Source: Salvia splendens (lineage: Eukaryota; Streptophyta; Magnoliopsida; Lamiales; Lamiaceae). Taken from it: 64,000 nt of DNA. The first letter of the stretch is position 1, and each line of letters starts with the position of its first letter. Position numbers and translations under genes: made by a program. The notes under the pieces were generated by a model. The model saw only the letters and a program-made list of their open reading frames with translations. It did no database searches and was not told the origin of the DNA. Location of the stretch: assembly GCF_004379255.2 (NCBI RefSeq), contig NC_056035.1:25544502-25608501 (forward strand). The letters run 5' to 3'. Positions 47,904 through 58,274 of the stretch are shown one piece after another.

Positions 47904-50250
47904 ATGGACACCCCAGAGCAGCCAAAACACCAAGAAAAGGAAAGTTGTAGGAGGAAGAGTAGCGGCTAAGCCATCGGTTGAGCCGGCTGCTGAGCGACAA
48001 TCGACATCTCAACCCACACTCACCGATCCCCCAACTGCACCCACCAAGAGAAGGCTGGAGATGCCTTTGGAACCATCCGTCACGTCCGACACACTAGCAG
48101 CTGAAGCCGACCAAGAACGGATCGTGAACGAATTCTTTCAGAAATTCAGTTGGGGAGCGCAGGCTAGTGCAATCTATGCCCGCCTGGCAGAGGTTTGCAG
48201 AACGGGAGAGGCAACCGCTACATCAACTCAGGCAACCACCGTACAATTGCCCACAAGCGGCGCGTCTGAACCCCATACCGAGCCCACAGCAGGGGATCAA
48301 GAGACCGCTCAACCGCAGATGGCCATAATGTCGGTTAAAGAGTTTCCTTCTTCCGATACTCAGGTGACGGTACCACTCTTAGCGCCAGATTCAACACTTG
48401 CCGATGAGGCAGCCAGCCAGGAGGAAGATAGAGAGCAGGATGTTAACAATGAAGAGATCCCGGATATTGCCTGCGAACCAGAGCAAGAAAGGGCTAGTTC
48501 TGCGGAGGATGAGGGTATAGTAGAGAGTGATGAGGAAACATAGAAGCTGAGGAAGAGGGTGTAGAGGAGAGTACGGGAAATGGAGACGCCCAGGAAGAAG
48601 GTGAAGAGGACGAAGAAGGAAGTGAAGAGAAAGTTGCAAAACCGGAGAGTAAGGATACTCGGTAGGAAAGAAAGAAACACGGAGGCAGAGACAAGTGGAA
48701 GAAGTGATGGTGGCCACGGGGCCACGCAAGTTGAGATCTGATACCAAGGCGAGCGAACATACAACCAAACCCATCAAGGTGCATTTCGCTCACGAAGCTG
48801 AAGCGGTTACAAGGGGGGAAGATAGAGACTCAGAAGAAGGCGATGCTGAGGAGCCTATTTATTTACCAGAAAAGGTGGTAGTCACGAAGAAGCTTCTAGG
48901 AGAGATGGCCTATTTCAGTGATCCTAAGAAGGCCAGGACCTATGCTGAACGTGGAACGAAGGGCAAACAAGCCAAGTCAGGGAAGAGCTATCACCCTGAA
49001 TCCCTTCAAGAGATAGAATCAAAAGAAGAATTCCTCTCCTACATCAATGCAATCAGGTTTGAATGGCTGCTGAGCCATAACACTGTGGAGGTGCCAGTAG
49101 CCCTTGCTAAGGAGTTCTTCACATCATTCAAATTCAAGTCTACCACGGATAGTGACACTGATTCAATCTCGTTCCGCCTATTCAATGTTGACACCACAAT
49201 GAGCACCAGGGAGTGGTCTTTGAGGTTGGGATTGCTGGCCATGGAGGAGGATGTTTGAGGGGGATGGGATGAGAGACAGATTGCCCCTAGAAAAACCCCA
49301 GGATTCGACACGCAGCAGGCGTGGGAGCTTATTACGCCAATCGCGGAGGGCGTTTCAAGACTAGCATATCAAAGGGAGTCCACATCACCAACCACCTCAT
49401 TTGCTTTGCCTAGATTTTCGTCGGCTATAATCTGATGGGACAGGTCAGCTCCACCTTAACAACACCTGAACTATATTTTACCTAGTATATGTTGAAGGGT
49501 GTGAAGGTCCACCTCGGCTACTGGTTAGCCCAAGCGTGTCATCTGATGACGACGCACACGTCACGCGACCTCTATGCTTGCCATCCACTCAGAGCCTATC
49601 GGCAGCGTAATATCACGATGACGATCGCGAAGTCGGTGCCATCTCTGGAAATGTGCGATCCCCCAGAGAAATTCAATTTGGACTTCTTATTCAACAAGGG
49701 GCTATTGTACACAAAATACGACGAGGTCTATTTCTATGAGGTTGGCCAGACTGAGGCGGCGGGTAAAGCGGAAGGGAGGTCAATACCGGAGGCAGCCACA
49801 CCGGAATGGAAGAAGGAGATGGAGGGACTCCGGGCCGACATTCGGGATATCAAGACTGAGATATCCTCGTTGACCTCCACAGTCCTGGGGATGAAAGAGC
49901 CGCTAAGGGTGCATACGGTTAAAATGACCGAAGCCCTGTCCTTAATGATGAAGATGGTTAATTTCGTAGGCCAGAAAACAACTCGACCCCTACAAGACCT
50001 CTCCATTGGAACTACTCCCCAGAAATTCACCCTGGTTGCCCCAGTGACTATGCCGATCAAGAAGAGAAAGGAGCCCACCCCATCAACCACCAATGAATCA
50101 GCCGGCACATCAACCAAACGTCAGAAAGAAGAAGAAACCACAACCACCACCACTATGCTAGCGAAGGCCAGGAAAGATGCAGCCACAACGACACTACCGA
50201 GAGGAGCTCCCCAGAAACCTGGACCCCGCAGGGGCCAGGGACAGAATTAA
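47904..50250 (+). pseudogene. Athila-A third ORF relic
   Basis: Probable start ATG at 47904 (MDTPEQPKHQEK). The frame changes several times. Recognisable pieces: an acidic region (48061-48540) lacking the EGETP repeats of Athila-B; the conserved block at 48695-49258 (KKLLGEMAYFSDPKKA, FEWLLSHNTVEVPVALAKEF, SISFRLFNVDTTMSTREWSL) ending at TGA; and 49489-50250 with VKVHLGYWLAQACHLM and a Thr-rich basic tail. Parallel to Athila-B 29375-31948. No membrane segment seen. Confidence 0.62.
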
Positions 50251-51263
50251 TCAGACCCCCCATGTAAACAAGTAATTTTTAGTTTCTTTTTTAGTTTTAG
50301 TCTTTTTCAGCTTTATTTTTTTTTTTAGTTTCCATGCTAGGTTGTTCGTTTTTTTTATGCTCTCTCCCACTTAGGCCACGGCTTGGCCTAAGTGTGAGAA
50401 GTCTATATGCCTAGTATGTTTTGTTTTTCTGTGTTTTCTTGCGTATCTGCTCACACCCATTACTTGGCCTAAGTGTGAGAAGATTATTTCGTACAAGTTT
50501 TGTTTTGTTTTTTGCCTTCCTACACTTGGCCCAACGCTTGGTCTAAGTGTGAGAAGTTTGTGCCTTGTTGATTTATGTTTTCTGTTTGTGTCGCCACTAA
50601 CTGCCCTGCTTTCCACTTCATGAGGATTGTTTGGGGACAAGCATAAATGAAGTGGGAGGGGGGACGCAGTTAGTGTCTTGTACATATTCTGTTAGGTCTA
50701 AGAGTTGTTAGTTTTTTTTTAGGTTCTGTGTTTTGCATAACTGGTATAACAAATAGCGAAAGCCCCTTAGGGAGAGTAATTGAAGAGGAAATACATGTTG
50801 ATTTGTGAATCTTTCTTCCTTAATAAATCTAAGTCAGTTGGAAGAAGTAAGGACGATAGAAAATGCCTGAATTTAAGCTTATTGTGAAGCCCTCTTAAAA
50901 GTGAGTTATGAGCCTAGAGTAGAAAACTTTCTAGTAAACACTAAAAAAAGAGAGAGAGGCTGCCATTGATGCTAGAGGAGAAATGACATAGATAGTAAGG
51001 ACTAATGGCAATAGGAATAACCATTTTGAGCATTATTCTTTCGAACCTGCTGAACCTGCCTCACTGGAAAGATACCCCTTAGTGATCTCTTTGGGCCTGT
51101 ACGAAAATGAATCCATTCGTTGGAACCTTTAGCCTTCATGCCATGTGAACAAAGGGGCAGGGATGGAGTAGCTCGATGGTAGGGGTATAAGACAGATTGA
51201 GAAACAAAAGAGAAAAGGAAAAAATATGTTAGAAATAATAAACGGGCAAGGAAAGTTGTAACT
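50251..51263 (+). mobile_element. Athila-A 3' untranslated region, truncated
   Basis: Contains stem-loops at 50368-50394 (10-bp perfect stem CACTTAGGCC / GGCCTAAGTG) and about 50523-50549, a half-copy at 50463-50475, and GGGGACAAGC followed by AAGTGGGAGGGGGG near 50633-50665, all matching the Athila-B 3' region. The 3' LTR (expected to begin TGATAAGGCT) is not found; the Tekay-type LTR starts at 51264. Confidence 0.68.
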
Positions 51264-54246
51264 TGTAGCACCCCGAAATTTTGCGACTTTTGTTTCTATT
51301 AATGTGGATGGTGAATGGAAATTTCCTTTATGGAATTTGATTTTCTATGGGTTTGAGTTAACGATGTGAAACTAATTGTTGAGAGTTATGTGGAATAATA
51401 TGATATGTTTCCAATGTGTGAATTAAATTAAATGGGATCATGCATATATTTCTGGTCATTTTACTTGGAATTTTCAGCCCTCCTATCCATTGGAAACAAT
51501 ATTTTCTTTCTTGGATTTAACTAATTGTTTTGGGATATTCATCCAAATTAAATCCACACCAACTTATTCCCATGTTACTCTGCATAAAATTTCGACCCCT
51601 TGCCCATTTATTGGCATTTTCGAAATCTTCTATTAATTAGGAGAATAAATTATTTTGTAGATTTAATTGGTACTTTATATATTTCCTTTCTTGAATCCAA
51701 AATCCAATTGAATCTCTCCATATCCTATTTCAATTAGGATTTGACTCTTTCATTCCTTAAAACCTCATAATTTTCGCCCATATGCCTTTCAATTACTTGT
51801 GGGATAAATTTATTTGTTACCTATTTTGTGGGAGTCTTTTCCTACAAGAAATTACCAAATTTAAATCCTATTCCTATTTGATTTGAGGATTTAAATATTT
51901 TTCCTTGATTTCTCCTATTATACACGCCCCTTTTTATTTCCCCACTTAGAGATGCTTGAATTATTTTGTTACCTTATTTATGGGATACTCAATATCTTTA
52001 CCTATTTTGTGAGTATCTTTCCCTCCAAGTAAATACCAAATCAATATCTATGCCAATTTAAGGGCATAATTTTCCAAAATCCCTCCCCCTTCAATACACG
52101 CCTATTTTGCTAAAATTGTGGGAATTATTCATTGACCTCTGTATTATTCTCCCACAATTTAATTATTTTATTTAAGCATGGAATTAATCATTGCGTATAA
52201 AAAAAAGAAAAGCCCTAACCCTAATCTTCATAATACACGCCTCTTTTCCTCCCTCTCCTCCTACACGTTTTTTTCCCTCTCCCCTCTCTCCCAAGTGCTC
52301 CAAATCAATCCTTCATTGTTGCTTCGATTTGGAGTTGGAAACTCAAGATCCGTTCGCACCAATTGTCTTTTCTACCAATTGTTTTCAAGAGAAAGGTATA
52401 ATTTTTGATCCACCTTTCCACTTCTTATCATTGAATCCATGATTTTGAACCCCTCATGCATATAGTGAGTGAAGAATCGTAAAGTTAAGAATTTAATTGG
52501 TTGGGAAGGATGGTTGCGCAAGAATGTTTGTGTGTGTGCGTGTATGTACGTGGGCGTGTGAGTGTGTGAATGAATCATTGGTGAATGTTATGTGTGATTA
52601 GGAAAGCATGGTGGTAATCTCGTTTTTGAAGCATGAATATGTGTTTGAAGTGTGAATATATATGTGTGAATGTATGATAGATGAACTAGGGTTTGTGAAT
52701 GTTGAACATGAAAACTATTGTGTTCGGACGGTACGTCCCGATGAGTATTTGACTGATCAAACGATCTTATTTTGATATGAATTTTTAACTGGATGAAGTT
52801 TTAGATGTCTTCCGTGTTGTGTCAAAATTTCATCTTCTTTTGATGATGGATGAATTTATAGCGAATTTTGTTTTTTGAACTACGCAGTCCTGCCAGAAAT
52901 TATGTTCCGACCAGTGAGTTTCATTTTTGTTTTGACTGATCAAAAGATATGATTTTGGTGTGAATTGTTAACTGGATGAACCTTGATGAGTCTACTGGGC
53001 GGTGACCAAAGTTTAGCTTCGTATGATATCGGACAGAATTTTAATGATTTTTACAAAAAGACTGGCTGTTCTGCCAGATTCTGGTTATGTTGAAATAAGC
53101 TTTTGTTGATAAGTTTTGAGTGAATTACATGATACATGTGTGAATAAGGAACGCATCCTATGATGTGGCTATGTGTTGCACGTTGTTGTATGCTAGGGTG
53201 TTCGTTTTGTTTATGTTGGTGAACGTTTGGGATTGGCAATATGAGAAAAACGATGAAAGGAACGATAGGGCATGCACAATGAATGTATTGATGGAAAGAC
53301 TGATTGTGTTATGGTGTTTACAAGGGTTGTGCGTACGTGGGTACCAAGAGCAAGGGTCGCATTAAAGTTGTGAATTGTGTGTATAAGCAAGCGAGGTGGA
53401 CTTTCTTTTACTAAACTCTTTTACGCTTTCAAAAGTATGATACGGTGTTATAAGGGTGGTTTAAAGTGTTATGTCATGCCATGGTTGTTTTGATGTTGAG
53501 ATTGTTGCGTGATGCCTAGTTCGTTTGAGCTTGCTCCGTTAGGCTATAGGGCTGTGTTAAACGAATTCGGGTCTGAGTAGGGGCGCAAACCCTATCAGGC
53601 TGTGTACACTGGTGGGATTGGGAGCCGTCCTTGCTAGTCGGCCGGTCTCGTGGGCAAATAGTGTGGCCACACTTTCGTCGCACTATGGTAAGAGGATGTG
53701 ATTGTTTGATTGATGAGAAAGTGGGGGAAATTGTTTTGACTGGCCAGTCTATGAAACTGTGTTTGTGATACTCGATGATATTTCTTTTCTAAATGTAAAA
53801 ACTCGAGTTCACTATGGTATGGGTGACATAACTTTATCAACTATTTTGGCGTGTGCCCACTGAGTATATCAAGTACTCAGCCCTGCATGTGTTTTCCCTA
53901 TGTGCAGGTTGAGCGGAATGTTGCGGCAAATGTTGAGTCGAGGCTTTAGATTCCCCGGATGCGTCGTGTCTTCATACATGGGCGTCATCCTATGACTCTA
54001 TCTAGATACTTGATTTCTGCTGCCTTGTTGAAATTGCTTTCCTTCTAAAAGTCTTTCGTTTTTCCCCACACTATGTTATGACATTATTTACCTTGAGATA
54101 TTAATTTGTTGTTTAACTATTCGATAGACCAAAATATTTCTTTTGGAAATTTATTTAAGTTTTCATAATAAATGTCGACCTTTATTGTTTTTCCCATACA
54201 CACGATTTCCCCGTCTTTACTATCCTTAGTGAGGGCGGGCTTGACA
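51264..54246 (+). mobile_element. Tekay-P: 5' LTR of a Tekay/Del-like gypsy element
   Basis: 2983 bp, starting TGTAGCACCCCGAAATTTTG and ending GGGCTTGACA, followed at once by GAGTGATATCAGAGC, the Met-tRNA PBS of this group (one base off GTGGTATCAGAGC). Inside: TATA-like GCGTATAAAAAA at about 52193; a CT-rich leader 52240-52300; donor-like GAAAG/GTATAA at 52396; hairpin CTGAGTA/TACTCAG at 53860-53880; acceptor-like CCTATGTGCAG ending 53907. A homologous LTR lies at 58275-61384. Confidence 0.82.
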
Positions 54247-54606
54247 GAGTGATATCAGAGCTTTGTTCTTTCGCTCTGGTCCGAGAGTCTTCTTTCAACT
54301 TAAGTCTAGATTTGTACCCATATACTAAAAGTGTCACGAAGGCTCAACATCCGAGGCATCACGCTCAACCAAAACAAAATTGAGGTATGTTTTAAATGGT
54401 TGAAAGAATATGAAAATCGTTGATGGGATGGTATGAATGTATTTGCAAGAGTATTTATGCGTATGGAAGTTATGTGTGAATATGATAATGTGACGGTATG
54501 GTTATGTTGGAACGTGAGCATGAATTGTGTGATGTCATAAATGTGTGTTATGTGCGAAAGTACTATGACGTGGGCATGTGAACATAGGAAGCCTTAAGAT
54601 AATATT
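54247..54606 (+). other. Tekay-P PBS and leader; gag deleted
   Basis: PBS 54247-54261, then about 340 bp of leader (TCCGAGAGTCTTC motif shared with the minus-strand leader near 62105). gag is absent; the sequence passes directly into protease. Confidence 0.6.
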
Positions 54607-54987
54607 AAACTTGATTTGGGTCTGAGGGTGTCATCACCCGTAGGAGGTCTAATTGATATTGTGCAAACTTGCTCGAACGTTGATTTCATCTTAGGAGAGT
54701 TAGGAGTAGTAGCTCGTCTTTTACACGTCATGCCTTTGGAGAACATCGACATAATTTTGGGAATGGATTGACTTGCCCAGAACCACGCGGCGATCCACTG
54801 CAAGGAGAGAAAAATTTCCTTTCGAGCCCCTAGCAAAGAGCCGACTATCTTGTATAGAATCTCCATGAACCGACGAACCTCCATAATCTCCGCCTTGTAA
54901 GCAACCACGATGATCATAAAAGGGAGTCCGGCGTATCTTGTGTACTTGAATGGTGATGAGAAGAAGGACTTGAAGGTGGAAGACTGA
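54607..54987 (+). pseudogene. Tekay-P aspartic protease C-terminal fragment
   Basis: 127 codons in one frame: VDFILGELGVVARLL, MPLENIDIILGMD, then a TGA at 54769-54771 (Trp expected), LAQNHAAIHCKERKISF, a TAA at 54897 (Gln expected), and GSPAYLVYLNGDEKKDLKVED. This is the usual Tekay/Del protease-to-RT linker. The catalytic D-S-G part is upstream of the deletion and missing. Both internal stops can be explained by single transitions. Confidence 0.75.
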
Positions 54988-55004
54988 AAGTCCACGGGAA
55001 CTGT

Positions 55005-55616
55005 GTGCTTCTGTGCTAGGTCAAGCTTCGCAAACCCAGAGAATCCACTAGATCACGAGGTCTAGGAACTCAGAGGATCTCAGAAGTCTCGGTCATTGGA
55101 CACACAAATTCCGCCTTCAAAACCCTCAACCCGCTACACTATGAATTAGTACAGGGAAGTAGGGATCGATCCCACGAAGATGGATGCGTATGAAGGCATT
55201 TAGGTGATTCTGGAAAGGTGAATTGGCTGCTGCCACACAATTTTGGGTTGAGGAAAGGTATTACTAGACTTAGGAATAAAATCTAACACTGGACCTAGGA
55301 AACAAAGAACAACATGCAAATATCGGACATCCTCGTAACTTAAATATCTCAAACAAATTTCCTTTACCTTGTAAACGGCTACCTAATTAGGCTAAACAAA
55401 AAGTAAACATGCCGTAGGGACCATTTCCAGAAACGGTAAAGTACGGATCAAAAGCTGCAGATAACAAACTCTGAATTTAACTAACAACGACATGCATCTC
55501 GTTACCTAATTTAAACGCGAACATGGAGAAAACAGAGTAAAAATCCGGATTCAAACAGAACATACAGATTCGGTCGTCGGAAACTGACTATCAGACGGAA
55601 ACCAACAGATCTACTT
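55005..55616 (-). mobile_element. Athila LTR fragment
   Basis: Diverged match to the first ~640 bp (plus-strand sense) of the Athila-B LTR: ACTAGGTCTA-like start, GGACACACAAA, CAACCCGCTACACTATG and GGATCGATCCCACGAAGATGG occur in the same order. It is cut at 55617 by the Tekay-M LTR. Confidence 0.65.
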
Positions 55617-57946
55617 TGTCACGCCCGCATTTTCTAAGGATAGAAAACACGGTTGACCGCGACTAGGAGAGGGTTAAAGGAGCGGGGAAGAAAGGGGGAA
55701 AACAACACAACTCGACCATAGCTCGAAACAAATGGGAATAGCTCGGATAAAATTAGAGTATCTTAACAATCAACAACTCAAAAATGAATATCATCTCAGC
55801 GATACAAGAACTCAAAAGAAGGACAACTACTTAGCGAAAACATCTGAAAGACACTAAAATAATTTCCATTGTAAAAACTCGGTTGATCAACCATTTTCCC
55901 ATAGCTATCTACCATATCTGATCCATTGATGACAAGGAACGTGGCCACATTCCAAGTCACTAGACCGGCCAACTCGAAGAGATAGCGCATGATCTCCATA
56001 GGTGTACACTAGCCTGAATAGGGACTCACTCCCTAGACAGACCCGAATTCGATTATCCATTGATGGAAAAAGCCACATCAGATAGGTTCCATAGAATAAA
56101 ACAAACCACGGCATGACAAATATTCATATCATTTTCACATAAAAATATACTTAGGGCATAGCCCTTATTTAAAAAGAAAGCCCACCTCAAGTTCTTAACC
56201 CGAAATTATTTCCTTTCCCTTGATATCCCGTCTCGCTTGCAAGGAATCACCTTTAGCATTTAAATAACACATAAATCAACACAATGAATCAAGTAAATAA
56301 ATAAGATGCATGCACCCTAATTAAAATCGTTTATCTAGTTTCTCAGTTTTCGATTATTCGGCGATCGCGTTCCTCCGTTGGCTCCTCGTATTTCCACCAC
56401 GATGTCAGAATAAAATCCCAAAATTATATAAGCGCTTAACCCAATTATCGCAAGTATTTCCCCTCGCAATTACATTTATTTCGAAACTTGGGGTAAATTA
56501 TTTGTACATCGAATTATTCTGAGAATTAATTAAATAATTTCCCACAATTAATTTAATTATCAACTCAAAGATTTACTTAATTATCAGCCCAAACTAAATA
56601 TCACTATCCATCTTATTTCTCCAATTCAAAATTTGTGAGGCCCAATTAATTATCACTATCCACTTTAATTCAATAGGCCCAATTTCTAAAAAAAAACAAT
56701 GAGCCCAAAATCCTTAAAATAAAGGGAGGCCCAACTAATATACTCCCCACCTTCACGCCTCACTCTACCTCTCTCTCAATCTCTCTAATTCTCTCTCTCG
56801 ACAAAACTGACGAAACTCTCAATATCGTCGTCGCCTGCTCTGATTCATCCCACGACGCCGGCCACCACCGATTCGTCCTCGGCGTCCAGCCACCGCTGCC
56901 GTCAGCAGCGTCCAGCCGCCGCCGCAGTCAGCTGCATCCAGCCTCCCATCGGTAGTCGTGCAGTCATCTCGCCGGAAGTCGTCGTCGCAGTCGTGGAGTT
57001 TCTCCTCCAGCAGAGCAGCGACGAGCTTCCATAGAACCGAGAGGCTCTCCTCGTCGTCTTCGGGCCAGCCTTCGCCTGCCTCCGCCACTGCAGTGAGAGG
57101 GGTGGTCGTCATTCGGTTTCTGCTGTCGTCGTCGTTCGGTCTCTGCTGTCATCGCCATTCGGTAGGTATCCCTGCCGTCGGGCTCCTCCTCCGCAACCGT
57201 CGCCCCTACGCCGCTGTGTCGCCTCTGAACGTCGCCGTTCACCGGGTTTCTAGAGCAGCCGCTGCTGTCCGTCCAATCCAGCCAATGTTCATCACCGAAC
57301 AAACCCCGAAACGTCCCGAAACCAACCCGAACAACCCCGCACAACCCCGAAAGATAAGTTCTATTTACCAAATTATGTTCTTTTGCATTTTCAATTAATT
57401 GCCGTGGGGTGTTCAGTTGTATTGTTCGGTTCATTGTTGAATATCGATTTTGTTAAGTGTGCGAGGTTGATGTATATGGTATACTATGCTTATGAACTGT
57501 AATTGAACGATTGAAAAGGAGTATACCTTGAACAGATTTTGAGAAAACAACCGATAGCTCCCTCCTTCGATTGGGTTCCTCGGTTTCTTGAATCTGATTG
57601 AGAAGAATAGGTCTTGGTTTTCTTGCTTGCAGAGAACGATAGGTGAGGGAAGAATAAACTGATTGAAGATTTAATTTAGAGGAAGGGTGGTTAAAGATAT
57701 GGGAAAGATTTAGGGGAGAGGGGAGGCGGTTAATACGTGAGGAAGGAGTGGAGAGATTTGTTTTTCCTTTTTTTTGTTGTGTGATATTCATTAATTTAAT
57801 TTATTTTCAAATTTATTTGCAGATCACGAAGGAGGAAAATCTTTGCAGAATCTTTATTTAAAGTTTGAACTATGGAATAATTGGTGACCAAGTCAACTAG
57901 GAAAAGATTTAATTAGATTAATTTGATTTTTTTTCGGGGTATTACA
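55617..57946 (-). mobile_element. Tekay-M 3' LTR
   Basis: 2330 bp from TGTCACGCCCGC at 55617 to GGGTATTACA at 57946; minus-strand start TGTAATACCCCG, preceded on that strand by AAGATGGGTAGAT, the group's polypurine tract. It matches 62147-64000 closely but lacks about 210 bp after 55862 (counterpart 62376-62610), exactly the part holding the hairpin and acceptor-like site. On the minus strand a CT-rich leader (57750-57600) ends in a donor-like CAAG/GTATAC at 57526. On the plus strand a CT-rich then GC-rich block (56760-57350) is present. Confidence 0.8.
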
Positions 57947-58274
57947 ATCTACCCATCTTAACAAAAAATTCATCCCGAAATTTACTTACGTCCTTCGAAT
58001 GGTTCGCACCTAGCTTGCTCCAAAGTTTCACGCAATTCCAAGAAAAAGTTTCATGGTCCATTGGCCTCCATTCGCACTCTCAATCTCCTTGCCTCGTTGT
58101 GCCTTGACAAATTAGGGGTTCGCCCCAAACTTTTAGATTTTCGTTCGTTTTCGTCACTCGGGAAAGTGATAGATTATCTCAACTTAAAACTACGGTTCGC
58201 GCGTATTCAATCTAGCCTACAACATAAGCACTCTATGTTCACAATTTTGGATTCGAATTTTGGATTCTTGGAAT
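57947..58274 (-). other. Remnant of the Tekay-M internal 3' end plus unassigned DNA
   Basis: 57947-58060 fits the terminal internal sequence next to the polypurine tract (minus-strand AAATTTCGGGATGAA). 58060-58274 is not recognised. The gag-pol body of Tekay-M is missing, replaced by the following plus-strand LTR. Confidence 0.5.

Noticed and set aside
54594..54995. 133-codon minus-strand frame
   Set aside because: It is the shadow of the plus-strand gypsy protease fragment, which has clear motifs on the other strand.
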